Positions 44,129 to 51,827 of a stretch of DNA of 64,000 bases are shown one piece after another. Made by a program: the position numbers and the translations under genes. The DNA comes from DATJLY01 sp035604615 (GTDB lineage: Bacteria > Pseudomonadota > Alphaproteobacteria > ATCC43930 > CGMCC-115725). The stretch is taken from contig DATNID010000016.1 of assembly GCA_035604615.1 (NCBI GenBank), positions 151,631-215,630 of the forward strand, in the 5' to 3' direction. Position 1 is the first letter of the stretch. Each line of letters opens with the position of its first letter. The notes beneath the pieces are model-generated. The model worked only from the letters and a program-made list of their open reading frames with translations. It did no database searches and was not told where the DNA came from.

Positions 44129-46237
44129 TTAAGCGAGACCAATTGCGGTGACGGCGAGGTCGATGAGCTTGATGCCGATGAACGGCACGGCGATGCCGCC
44201 GAGGCCATAGATCAGCAGGTTGCGCCGCAGAATGCTGGCGGCACCGGTCGGCCGGTAGGTCACGCCGCGCAACGACAGCGGTATTAGCGCGACGATGATG
44301 AGCGCGTTGAAGATGATCGCCGACAGGATCGCGCTCTCCGGATTGTGCAGATGCATCACGTTCAGAACCGCGAGCTGCGGATAGAACGCGATGAACATCG
44401 CCGGGATGATGGCGAAATACTTGGCAACGTCGTTGGCGATCGAGAACGTCGTCAGCGCGCCGCGCGTCATCAGGAGCTGCTTGCCGATCGCGACGATCTC
44501 GATGAGCTTGGTCGGATCGCTGTCGAGATCGACCATGTTGCCGGCCTCGCGCGCGGCCATCGTGCCGGTGTTCATAGCGACGCCGACATCGGCCTGCGCC
44601 AGAGCCGGCGCGTCGTTGGTGCCGTCGCCGCACATGGCGACGAGCTTACCCTTCCCTTGCTCGTCGCGGATGAGCGCGAGCTTCTGCTCCGGCGTCGCCT
44701 GCGCCAGGAAGTCGTCGACGCCCGATTCGGCGGCGATCGCTGCGGCGGTCAGCGGATTGTCGCCGGTGATCATTACCGTGCGGATGCCCATCTGGCGCAA
44801 TTCGGCGAAGCGCTCGCGGATGCCGCCCTTGACGATGTCCTTCAGATGGACGACGCCGAGGATGCGGCCATCCTTCGCCACCGCGAGCGGCGTGCCGCCG
44901 GCGTGCGCGATGCGCTCGACGATCGGCATGAGCTGCGGCGGCGTCGACTGGCTCTGCCCGACATGGGCAATGATCGCCTCGACCGCGCCCTTGCGGATGG
45001 TGTGGCCCTCGACATCGACGCCGCTCATCCGCGTCTGCGCCGAGAACGGAATGAACTGCGCATTGAGCGGCGCCATCTCGCGACCGCGTAGCCCGTATTT
45101 CTCCTTCGCGAGCACCACGATCGAGCGGCCCTCCGGCGTCTCGTCGGAGAGCGAGGAAAGCTGCGCCGCGTCGGCCAGTTCGCGGTCGTTCACGCCGGGG
45201 AGCGGGATGAACTCGGTCGCCTGGCGGTTGCCGAGCGTGATGGTGCCGGTCTTGTCGAGCAGCAGCGTGTCGACGTCGCCCGCCGCCTCGACCGCGCGGC
45301 CCGACATGGCGAGCACATTGAAGCGCACCAGCCGGTCCATGCCGGCGATGCCGATCGCCGAGAGCAGCGCGCCGATGGTCGTCGGGATCAAGGTCACGAA
45401 GAGGGCGATCAGCACCACGACCGACACCGCGCCGCCGGCGTAGGCGGCAAAGCTCGGGATGGTGACCGTGGCGAAGACGAAGATGATCGTCATGCCCGCC
45501 AGCAGGATGTTGAGCGCGATCTCGTTGGGCGTCTTCTGCCGCACCGCGCCCTCGACCAGCGCGATCATGCGGTCGAGGAAGGTCGAGCCCTGCGCCGCCG
45601 TGATGCGCACTTTGAGCGAGTCCGAGGTGACGCGTGTGCCGCCCGTGACCGCCGAGCGGTCGCCGCCGCTCTCGCGGATGACGGGCGCGGATTCGCCGGT
45701 GATGGCGGATTCGTCGACCGACGCAACACCTTCGATCACCTCGCCGTCGCTGGGGATGATGTCGCCCGTCTCGACCAGCACGAGATCGCCCTGCCTGAGC
45801 GAGGATGCCGCGACGGACTCGTATTTCACGGTATCGGCGCGGGGTATGCGCTTGGCCTTGGTCTCGGTGCGGGTCCGGCGCAGGGTGGCGGCCTGTGCCT
45901 TGCCGCGCCCTTCCGCCACTGCCTCGGCGAAGTTGGCGAACAACACCGTGAACCACAGCCAGATCGTGATCTGGCCGGAGAACAGCGCATGCATGCCGAC
46001 GATCGTGCCGCCGCCGGTAATGAGGTCGCGTAGGAAGAAGATCGTGGTCAGGACCGACACGATCTCGACGCAGAACATGACCGGGTTCTTGACCAGCGTG
46101 CGCGGGTCGAGCTTCACGAACGAGGCCGAGATCGCCGGCACCAGCAGAGCGCTGTCGAACAGCGACACCGGCGTGCGGTCGCGCTTGAAGAGTCCGGCCG
46201 GAGGCGCGCCGGGGAGGGTGGGGGAAATGTTCGTCAT
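44129..46237 (-). CDS. kdpB: Potassium-transporting P-type ATPase subunit B
   Basis: This is the 702-residue catalytic subunit. The phosphorylation site is in LLLDKTGTITLGN. Further landmarks are the actuator-domain TGES segment (SAITGESAPV), the hinge MCGDGTNDAPALAQADVGVA and the KdpB-type MNTGTMAAREAGNMVDLDSD. It drives high-affinity K+ uptake through KdpA. ATG 46237 begins MTNISPTLPG. The TGES serine in kdpB can be inhibitory when phosphorylated under high K+ (known for E. coli). Confidence 0.96.
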   Translation of the reverse strand: MTNISPTLPGAPPAGLFKRDRTPVSLFDSALLVPAISASFVKLDPRTLVKNPVMFCVEIVSVLTTIFFLRDLITGGGTIVGMHALFSGQITIWLWFTVLFANFAEAVAEGRGKAQAATLRRTRTETKAKRIPRADTVKYESVAASSLRQGDLVLVETGDIIPSDGEVIEGVASVDESAITGESAPVIRESGGDRSAVTGGTRVTSDSLKVRITAAQGSTFLDRMIALVEGAVRQKTPNEIALNILLAGMTIIFVFATVTIPSFAAYAGGAVSVVVLIALFVTLIPTTIGALLSAIGIAGMDRLVRFNVLAMSGRAVEAAGDVDTLLLDKTGTITLGNRQATEFIPLPGVNDRELADAAQLSSLSDETPEGRSIVVLAKEKYGLRGREMAPLNAQFIPFSAQTRMSGVDVEGHTIRKGAVEAIIAHVGQSQSTPPQLMPIVERIAHAGGTPLAVAKDGRILGVVHLKDIVKGGIRERFAELRQMGIRTVMITGDNPLTAAAIAAESGVDDFLAQATPEQKLALIRDEQGKGKLVAMCGDGTNDAPALAQADVGVAMNTGTMAAREAGNMVDLDSDPTKLIEIVAIGKQLLMTRGALTTFSIANDVAKYFAIIPAMFIAFYPQLAVLNVMHLHNPESAILSAIIFNALIIVALIPLSLRGVTYRPTGAASILRRNLLIYGLGGIAVPFIGIKLIDLAVTAIGLA

Positions 46238-46266
46238 GGTGGATGTCCCTTGGGAGTCCGGTTTGC

Positions 46267-48003
46267 TCAAGGTCCGGGATAGAGGGTGCCGGAAGTCATC
46301 GCGACCTGCTCGACTACGGGACCGAGCGCCACGGCCGGGAAATAAGTGAGCCCGCCCATGATCAGGATCACGCCGACCAGCAGACCCACGAAGAGCGGGC
46401 TGTGCGTCGGGAAGGTCCCTGCCGACGGCGCCAGCACCTTCTTCTGCGCCAGCGACCCGGCGACGGCCAGGAGCGGGATCACGAAGATGAACCGGCCCAT
46501 CAGCATCGCGCCGGCAATCGTCGTGTTGTAGAAGAGCGTGTTGGCCGAGATGCCGGCGAACGCGCTGCCGTTGTTGCCCGTGCCCGACGTGTAGGCGTAG
46601 AGAATTTCGCTGAACCCGTGCGGGCCGGTATTGGCGATGCCGGCGATCCCCGCGGGCAGCACCGTCGCCAGAGCGGTCCAACCTAGGATCGAGAGCGGCA
46701 GCGAGAGGAGCGCGAGGATGGTCATCTTGACCTCCCTCGACTCGAGCTTCTTGCCGAGATATTCGGGCGTGCGTCCCACCATCAATCCGGCGACGAACAT
46801 GGCGACGATGGCGAAGGCGAGGACGCCGTAGAGGCCCGAGCCGACGCCGCCGAAGATCACTTCGCCGAGCTGGATGTCGACGAGCGGTACCATCCCGCCC
46901 AGCGGCATGAAGCTGTCATGCATCGAGTTGACCGCGCCGCACGAGGTATCGGTGGTGATGGTTGCGAACATCGCCGACTCGACGATGCCGAACCGGACCT
47001 CCTTGCCTTCCATGTTGCCGCCGGCCTGGAGCGCGCTCTGCGTGCTGTCGACGTTGAGGGCGGCAAAAGCCGGATTGGCATGCGATTCGGCCCAATAGGC
47101 GGTCGTCACGCCGGCCAGAAACAGCAGCCCCATGGCGGCGAAGACGGCCCAGCCCTGCCTCTCGTCCTTCACCATGCGGCCCAGAACATTGGTGAGGCCC
47201 GCGCCGATCGAGAAGATCAGGATGTACTGAACGAAGTTCGTCAGCGGAGTCGGGTTCTCGTAAGGATGCGCCGAGTTGGCGTTGAAGAAGCCGCCGCCGT
47301 TGGTGCCAAGCTCCTTGATCACTTCCTGCGATGCGACCGGGCCTTGCGCGATCGTCTGCTTGACCCCCTCGAGCGTCGTCGCATCGACATAGGCGCCGAG
47401 ATTCTGCGGCATGCCCTGCCACACGAAAAACAGCCCGACCACAACCGAAATCGGCAACAGCACGTAGAGGGTGGCGCGGGTGAGGTCGACCCAGAAATTG
47501 CCGATCGCCTTGGCCTCGCGCCGCACGAAGCCGCGGATGAGCGCGAGGGCGAGCGCGATGCCCGTTGCCGCCGAGACGAAATTGTGCACCGCCAGCCCAG
47601 CCATCTGCACGAGGTAGCTCATGGTCGTCTCGGGCACGTAGGACTGCCAGTTCGTATTGGTGACGAAGCTCACGGATGTGTTGAACGCGCTGCTCTCCTC
47701 GACCGCGGTCTGGCCCTGCGGATTGAACGGCAGGTACCCTTGCAGCCGCTGCAACGCGTAGAGCGAGGCGAATCCCGCGACGCTGAAGAACAGCATCGCC
47801 ACCGCGTAGGTGAGCCAATGCTGCTCCTCCTTCTCGTCGACGCCGCAGCACCAATAGACCGCGCGCTCGACGGGCCGAAGCACGGGGTGGAGGAAGGTCC
47901 GCTCGCCGGCGAACACGCGCGTCATATAGCCGCCGAACGGCTTGCAGAGCGCGATGACGATCACGCTGAAAAGCGCGATCTGGACCCAACCGTTGCTGGT
48001 CAT
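46267..48003 (-). CDS. kdpA: Potassium-transporting ATPase subunit A
   Basis: This is the 578-residue K+ channel-like subunit of KdpFABC. It has ten hydrophobic spans and the four selectivity-filter-like loops, for example VSFVTNTNWQSY, LGTNGGGFFNANSAHPYENP and AYTSGTGNNGSAFAG. It starts at ATG 48003, ten bases after kdpF. Confidence 0.96.
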   Translation of the reverse strand: MTSNGWVQIALFSVIVIALCKPFGGYMTRVFAGERTFLHPVLRPVERAVYWCCGVDEKEEQHWLTYAVAMLFFSVAGFASLYALQRLQGYLPFNPQGQTAVEESSAFNTSVSFVTNTNWQSYVPETTMSYLVQMAGLAVHNFVSAATGIALALALIRGFVRREAKAIGNFWVDLTRATLYVLLPISVVVGLFFVWQGMPQNLGAYVDATTLEGVKQTIAQGPVASQEVIKELGTNGGGFFNANSAHPYENPTPLTNFVQYILIFSIGAGLTNVLGRMVKDERQGWAVFAAMGLLFLAGVTTAYWAESHANPAFAALNVDSTQSALQAGGNMEGKEVRFGIVESAMFATITTDTSCGAVNSMHDSFMPLGGMVPLVDIQLGEVIFGGVGSGLYGVLAFAIVAMFVAGLMVGRTPEYLGKKLESREVKMTILALLSLPLSILGWTALATVLPAGIAGIANTGPHGFSEILYAYTSGTGNNGSAFAGISANTLFYNTTIAGAMLMGRFIFVIPLLAVAGSLAQKKVLAPSAGTFPTHSPLFVGLLVGVILIMGGLTYFPAVALGPVVEQVAMTSGTLYPGP

Positions 48004-48012
48004 GGGGAGCTC

Positions 48013-48102
48013 CTAGAACCGCTCGGGCTTGATGAGCGCATAGACGAGATAGACCATGATGACGACGGTCACGATCCCGCCGAGGACGTAATCGAGCAGC
48101 AT
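48013..48102 (-). CDS. kdpF: Potassium-transporting ATPase subunit F
   Basis: This is a 29-residue single-span peptide, MLLDYVLGGIVTVVIMVYLV then YALIKPERF. The ending KPERF is the hallmark of KdpF, which packs against KdpA and stabilises the complex. The start and stop sit neatly between the leader miniprotein and kdpA. Confidence 0.92.
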   Translation of the reverse strand: MLLDYVLGGIVTVVIMVYLVYALIKPERF

Positions 48103-48109
48103 GGCAGCC

Positions 48110-48193
48110 TCACATTCTGTCGCAGGCGAGGACGTAGAGGACGGCAACGACGAAGAAGCCGATGCCGGCCGCTACCAGGATCGAGTCGAGCAT
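48110..48193 (-). CDS. 27-residue membrane miniprotein at the head of the kdp operon
   Basis: The frame starts at ATG 48193, with GAGGGG a few bases upstream, and encodes MLDSILVAAGIGFFVVAVLY followed by VLACDRM. It is one hydrophobic span with a short charged end. It lies seven bases upstream of kdpF and 58 bases downstream of the conserved promoter element. It is not kdpF, which is present separately. Similar tiny frames occur, as far as I recall, in front of kdpF in other alphaproteobacteria and are rarely annotated. It may be a second accessory peptide of the Kdp complex (inference). Confidence 0.7.
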   Translation of the reverse strand: MLDSILVAAGIGFFVVAVLYVLACDRM

Positions 48194-48250
48194 GGGATGC
48201 CCCTCTTGCGTGACCGTTCATTGTGCGTTGCAGCGAAGATGGAAGCTGCC

Positions 48251-48301
48251 GCGTATAAATTCGACGCTGTCCGGGTGCCGGTTTTATATAAAGAGCATAT
48301 A
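48251..48301 (-). promoter_or_regulatory. Conserved bipartite promoter element, copy A (kdp operon)
   Basis: Read on the minus strand, a palindrome TATAT-N7-ATATA (48301-48285) is followed by a TTTATACGC box (48259-48251). The distance from the start of one box to the start of the other is 34 bases, identical in all three copies. The second box has the look of a -10 element, with the palindrome as an activator site near -47. The first start codon downstream is at 48193. Confidence 0.7.
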
Positions 48302-48360
48302 GATTCGGGCATTTGCCGGACAGAACCGAGGCAATCTGCGCCAGGGCGAAGGCCCCGGCC

Positions 48361-48374
48361 TTGATGCAGATCAA
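48361..48374. promoter_or_regulatory. Perfect FNR/FixK-type site
   Basis: TTGAT-GCAG-ATCAA is an exact match to the FNR consensus TTGAT-N4-ATCAA. It lies between the end of the miniprotein pair (48405) and copy A of the promoter element, about 170 bases upstream of the kdp leader gene. It suggests oxygen control of the kdp unit, at a distance that is long for a class II FNR promoter. Confidence 0.6.
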
Positions 48375-48404
48375 GTATGCAGTCGATGCATCTCGGCGGG
48401 GCCG

Positions 48405-48572
48405 CTAGCCGTCCAGCGCCACCAGGAACCGCAATAGCGCAACGATGCCAAGCAGCCCCGCGACGATGATCGCGAGGTCGCGGAGAAAAACAGGCATCCT
48501 CGCCGCGTTCAACGGCGCGGTGTCCGGGCCGCCGCGGTTGGGTTTGTTCAGGCGCATCGGATTGGGATTCAC
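48405..48572 (-). CDS. 55-residue membrane miniprotein, paralogue of the upstream gene
   Basis: The GTG 48572 start gives MNPNPMRLNKPNRGGPDTAP, a short polar segment, and then the span FLRDLAIIVAGLLGIVALLR ending FLVALDG. The C-terminal 27 residues are strikingly like those of the gene at 48589-48795 (DMAMIVAGILGIAALLHVLI). The two genes are 16 bases apart and form one unit behind promoter copy B. The protein has one membrane span and no recognised domain. An ATG at 48557 is an alternative start. Confidence 0.65.
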   Translation of the reverse strand: MNPNPMRLNKPNRGGPDTAPLNAARMPVFLRDLAIIVAGLLGIVALLRFLVALDG

Positions 48573-48588
48573 GCTGGCGCGCGCCGAA

Positions 48589-48795
48589 TCAGCCGGAAAT
48601 ACCGGCGATCAGGACATGGAGAAGCGCCGCGATCCCGAGGATGCCGGCGACGATCATCGCCATGTCGTAGACAAGCTGGGTCCAGTCATCGTGTGACTCC
48701 CGGGCAATGCGCCGGATGCGGTGCTGTGCGTGGCGGCGGCTGCGCTGCTTCTCCGCCCAGTACGTCACCCAGCCGTCGAGACCATCCTCACGCAC
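48589..48795 (-). CDS. 68-residue single-span membrane protein
   Basis: GTG 48795 is preceded by AAAGGAG. The N-terminal half is polar and basic (EKQRSRRHAQHRIRRIARES) and the C-terminal half is one span (DMAMIVAGILGIAALLHVLI ending AGISG). It is the first gene after promoter copy B and is paralogous over the span to the next gene. No function is known. The basic cytoplasmic half and single span would fit a small regulator or assembly factor (inference). Confidence 0.65.
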   Translation of the reverse strand: MREDGLDGWVTYWAEKQRSRRHAQHRIRRIARESHDDWTQLVYDMAMIVAGILGIAALLHVLIAGISG

Positions 48796-48846
48796 GTTGC
48801 CGCTCCTTTCCCAGCCGCCTTCGGCCGCGGAAAATGAGCCACAATC

Positions 48847-48897
48847 GCGTATAAAATCGAGAGAACAAGGACGCCCGCTTTATATAAGGCACATATA
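48847..48897 (-). promoter_or_regulatory. Conserved bipartite promoter element, copy B (miniprotein unit)
   Basis: The palindrome TATAT-N7-ATATA is at 48897-48881 and the TTTATACGC box at 48855-48847 on the minus strand, again offset by 34 bases. It begins 13 bases after the stop codon of the miniprotein at 48911 and lies 52 bases before the GTG at 48795. Confidence 0.7.
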
Positions 48898-48910
48898 CGA
48901 GGGCCGGCGA

Positions 48911-49078
48911 TCAGCCGGTTCCCGAGACCGCGAGGGCCAGGCTTGCCGCCGCGGCGATGGCCAAAAGCACATTCACGGTCGCCGCGATCTCGTGAAGTAT
49001 TTCAGAAAGTGGAGGGAAGCCGTCGCTCGGCGCGGTCCTCACCGGCGCTCTGTCGCAGCAACCGCCTAGGCGTTTCAC
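48911..49078 (-). CDS. 55-residue membrane miniprotein at the end of the dapA-secF operon
   Basis: GTG 49078 has GGGAGG seven bases upstream. The protein starts MKRLGGCCDRAPVRTAPSDG, then SEILHEIAATVNVLLAIAAA and ASLALAVSGTG, one C-terminal span. It has the same length (55) and layout as the miniprotein at 48405, but residue identity is low, so shared ancestry is only possible. It lies 24 bases downstream of the orphan secF gene. Confidence 0.6.
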   Translation of the reverse strand: MKRLGGCCDRAPVRTAPSDGFPPLSEILHEIAATVNVLLAIAAAASLALAVSGTG

Positions 49079-49102
49079 GGATCGGCCTCCCTCGGATCCC
49101 GC

Positions 49103-50041
49103 TCAGTCCGGTTCGGCCGTCGCCAGCGCCCCGGGCCGCCCTGGAGCGCCGCTCAGCTTGTCCTGGCCGAGATAGAGCAGGATCGGCGCGGCGATAAAGA
49201 TCGACGACGAGGTGCCGACGATGATGCCGAAGATGATCGTGATGGCGAAGTCGCGGATCGACCCGCCGCCGATCACCGCAAGCGGGAGGATCGACAGCAG
49301 CACGGTCAGCGAGGTCGCCACGGTGCGGCCGAGCGTCTGGTTGATGCTGAGATCGATGAGCTCGCGCAGCTTCATGCTGCGATGCTTGCGCACATTCTCG
49401 CGGACCCGGTCATAGACCACGACCTTGTCCGTCACCGAATAGCCGATGAGCGTCAAGATCGCCGCCACTGTGTTGAGATCGAACTGCAATTGGGTGAGCG
49501 CCAAAAAACCCACGGTTTTCGTGACATCGAGCAGCAGCGTCACGACGACCCCCACGCCGTATTGCCAATCGAACCGGAACCAGACATAGACCAAGACCGC
49601 GGCGAACGCCGCCGCGGTCGCCAACAGGCCGTGGCGGAACAATTCTTCGCTGACCCGCGCGCCGACGACCTCGTAGTCGCGGACCTCGCTGCCGGGAAAG
49701 CGGCTCGCCAGCATGGCTTGGATGTTGCGCCGGGCGGCTTCGCCCGGCGCGCTCCCGCCGAGGGTCACGCGGACGTCGCGGGGCGAGCCGAAACCTTGCA
49801 GCTTCACCTCGCCGAGCTGAAGCCCTTCGAACGCGCTGCGCAATGAAGCGAGATCGGCGGGGCCGGCGGTTCGCAGCTCGACCACGGTGCCGCCGCGATA
49901 ATCGATGCCGTAATTGACGCCGGGCCAGAAGAACAGGATCACGGACGCGATGCTCAGCACCGCCGAGACGAGGGGCCCGGCAAGCCGTCCGCGCATGAAG
50001 CGGATATGCGTGTTGTCGGGAACGAGACGCAGCAGGCGCAT
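49103..50041 (-). CDS. secF: SecF-like protein-export membrane protein (orphan, no secD here)
   Basis: This 312-residue RND-family SecF has six spans. The first periplasmic loop has the diagnostic GIDYRGGTVVELR. Span 4 carries the family segment LIGYSVTDKVVVYDRVRENV, and the LRELIDLSINQTLGRTVATS motif follows. SecF works with SecD to complete protein translocation using the proton gradient. Here it is separated from any secD and sits instead between a small membrane protein and a miniprotein, behind dapA. It is probably a specialised second copy (inference). Confidence 0.85.
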   Translation of the reverse strand: MRLLRLVPDNTHIRFMRGRLAGPLVSAVLSIASVILFFWPGVNYGIDYRGGTVVELRTAGPADLASLRSAFEGLQLGEVKLQGFGSPRDVRVTLGGSAPGEAARRNIQAMLASRFPGSEVRDYEVVGARVSEELFRHGLLATAAAFAAVLVYVWFRFDWQYGVGVVVTLLLDVTKTVGFLALTQLQFDLNTVAAILTLIGYSVTDKVVVYDRVRENVRKHRSMKLRELIDLSINQTLGRTVATSLTVLLSILPLAVIGGGSIRDFAITIIFGIIVGTSSSIFIAAPILLYLGQDKLSGAPGRPGALATAEPD

Positions 50042-50054
50042 GGCCGGACTCCAG

Positions 50055-50279
50055 TCAGGCGTTGACGTCGCGGCGACGCTCGTCGTCCGCGACGAACGAG
50101 ATGGAACGCAGGCGCCGCAGCCAGCGCACGATCGCCACCGGCACGATCACGATCGTCAGCACGACGAAGAACCCTTCCACGGGCGTGCTGTGCGTCCAGG
50201 CATAGTCCTGCTGGCGCCACATCGCGCCTGTAGCCGCGCCCTCGCCGGCGTCATGGGCATTCGCGAATTCCAGCGCCAT
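50055..50279 (-). CDS. 74-residue single-span membrane protein
   Basis: A polar N-terminus (MALEFANAHDAGEGAATGAM, then WRQQDYAWTHSTPVEG) is followed by one span (FFVVLTIVIVPVAIVRWLRR) and a charged tail (SISFVADDERRRDVNA). It lies 12 bases after dapA and 13 bases before secF. No known domain is recognised. It occupies the place where a secD or yajC partner might be expected, but resembles neither. Confidence 0.7.
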   Translation of the reverse strand: MALEFANAHDAGEGAATGAMWRQQDYAWTHSTPVEGFFVVLTIVIVPVAIVRWLRRLRSISFVADDERRRDVNA

Positions 50280-50291
50280 AATCCCAGCTCC

Positions 50292-51236
50292 TCACCCACA
50301 CAAAGACATCACGCGGACAGCGCTCCGCACGAGACCGTGAGGGCCGACGAGACCGAGCTGCGCGAGCGCTTTTCGCACCGAAGCCCGCGTCGACTCGCCG
50401 GGTTCGCACAGCGGCAGTCGAACTTCGGGGCTCATGCGGCCCATCAGGCCCAAGGCCCATTTCACCGGGACGGGATTGCTCTCGGCGAAGAGCGCCGCCA
50501 CCAGCGGCCGCAGCTTCCGTTCGATCAGGCGGGCCTCGACCTGCTCGCCGCAAGCGCTGGCAAGGTAGAGCCGGTTGCACAGTTTCGGCGCCACGTTCGA
50601 GAGCACCGAGATGCAGCCGTCGCCGCCAAGCGCCAGGAAATCCAGAGCCGTCCCATCGTCGCCGCTCAGCAGCCGAAACCCCTCGCCGAGCATGCGCCGC
50701 AAATTGCCGGGCCGGGCAAGGTCGCCGGTGGCGTCCTTGAGTCCGACGATGCGCGGCAGCTCCGCGAGGCGGCCGATCGTATCGAGCGCGAGCGTGCATC
50801 CCGTGCGAGCGGGAACGTCATAGAGGAGGATGGGCAAGTCGGTCGCATCATGGATCGCGCGAAAATGACGGAACAGCCCTTCCTGTGACGGTTTGTTGTA
50901 GTAGGGCGTGACCGCGAGCAGGCCCCCGGCGCCGGCCTTTTGGGCGTCGCGCGCGATCTCGATGGCATGCAAGGTCGAATTGGAGCCCGCGCCGGCGATC
51001 ACCGGGACCTGCCCCTCCGCGACCTCCAATGCCAAGGCGACGAGCCGATTCTGCTCGTCTCTTGTTAGCGTCGGGGCTTCGCCGGTCGTGCCGTTGACGA
51101 CGACGGCAGATATGCCCTGCTCGATCTGCCAGTGGCAGAACGCCGCGAAAGCGTCGGCGTCGATGCGCCCGTCCTCGAAGGGGGTGGGAAGCGCGCTCGC
51201 GTATCCGCACAGCGTCGTGAGGTCTGCGGTCTTCAT
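50292..51236 (-). CDS. dapA: 4-hydroxy-tetrahydrodipicolinate synthase
   Basis: This is a 314-residue DHDPS. It has NGTTGEAPTL near residue 45, YDVPARTG with the catalytic Tyr and the carboxylate-binding Arg, and the Schiff-base Lys in VGLKDATGD. It condenses pyruvate with aspartate semialdehyde in the lysine/diaminopimelate pathway. Unlike the family member at 19650, it keeps all diagnostic residues. A C-terminal extension ends ...AVRVMSLCG. GGGAGA precedes ATG 51236. Its location in a stress-type operon suggests a second copy beside a housekeeping dapA elsewhere (inference). Confidence 0.9.
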   Translation of the reverse strand: MKTADLTTLCGYASALPTPFEDGRIDADAFAAFCHWQIEQGISAVVVNGTTGEAPTLTRDEQNRLVALALEVAEGQVPVIAGAGSNSTLHAIEIARDAQKAGAGGLLAVTPYYNKPSQEGLFRHFRAIHDATDLPILLYDVPARTGCTLALDTIGRLAELPRIVGLKDATGDLARPGNLRRMLGEGFRLLSGDDGTALDFLALGGDGCISVLSNVAPKLCNRLYLASACGEQVEARLIERKLRPLVAALFAESNPVPVKWALGLMGRMSPEVRLPLCEPGESTRASVRKALAQLGLVGPHGLVRSAVRVMSLCG

Positions 51237-51247
51237 GGCGGTCTCCC

Positions 51248-51712
51248 TTAGGCGGCGTGCCGCAGAGACGCGGCCCCCTTGTGGGCGCACCAAACGGTGC
51301 CGACGTCACCGCGCCCGGCGATGCGCTCGACCGCCGTGAAACCTCCGTCCATGAGAACGCGCCGTAGGCGCCGTTCGTCGAAGGGGGAGCATGTCCGGGC
51401 ACAGGTCATGACAAGGATGCCGCGCGGGCGAAGATCGCGTCCCAGCCGCGCCAGGACGCAGCTGAGTCCGGCTTCGCTCTTCACGTCGGGGGCGACGAGG
51501 ACATCGGCCGGTGGGGCCGGTATGTGCGGGCCGTGCTCCGCCGACCGGCAGAGAACATTGGAGAACCCGCGCCGGATGAACTCGACCAGGACCTCGACAT
51601 GGTCGGTGCCGGCGATCGTCACGTGGTCCGCGGGCCGGGCGCCCGAGGCCGTGACAACCTCCTGGGCGAGCGCCCGCTCGAGACTTCGCGGTTCGGTATT
51701 GGCGGTATTCAT
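51248..51712 (-). CDS. 154-residue protein of unknown function with Rossmann-like pattern
   Basis: This is not a recognised family. The order of strands and helices (DHVTIAGTDHVEVLVEFIRR, then FSNVLCRS, ADVLVAPDVK, LRPRGILVMTCAR and GFTAVERIAG) resembles a class I methyltransferase fold with the Gly-rich SAM loop missing. That makes it either a degenerate methyltransferase-like domain or an unrelated Rossmann protein. It is the first gene of the dapA-secF operon, 65 bases downstream of promoter copy C and 11 bases before dapA. Confidence 0.65.
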   Translation of the reverse strand: MNTANTEPRSLERALAQEVVTASGARPADHVTIAGTDHVEVLVEFIRRGFSNVLCRSAEHGPHIPAPPADVLVAPDVKSEAGLSCVLARLGRDLRPRGILVMTCARTCSPFDERRLRRVLMDGGFTAVERIAGRGDVGTVWCAHKGAASLRHAA

Positions 51713-51776
51713 TATCTCCGACCCCGGTCAGCGCCGACCGTGCTTTGTTGAGGACGGAGAACACGTACTCCCGACC

Positions 51777-51827
51777 GCATAGTGATTCGATGGCGGCAGG
51801 AGGGGGTCAAAATATAGAGGCCATATA
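51777..51827 (-). promoter_or_regulatory. Conserved bipartite promoter element, copy C (dapA-secF operon)
   Basis: Read on the minus strand, TATAT-N7-ATATT (51827-51811) is followed by TCACTATGC (51785-51777). The offset is again exactly 34 bases. This is the most diverged copy: one palindrome arm base and three bases of the second box differ. The first start codon is 65 bases downstream at 51712. Confidence 0.6.

Noticed and set aside
50292..51236. Reading the dapA at 50292 as another non-DapA aldolase like the gene at 19650
   Set aside because: It keeps the YDVPARTG and LKDATGD signatures of true dihydrodipicolinate synthases.
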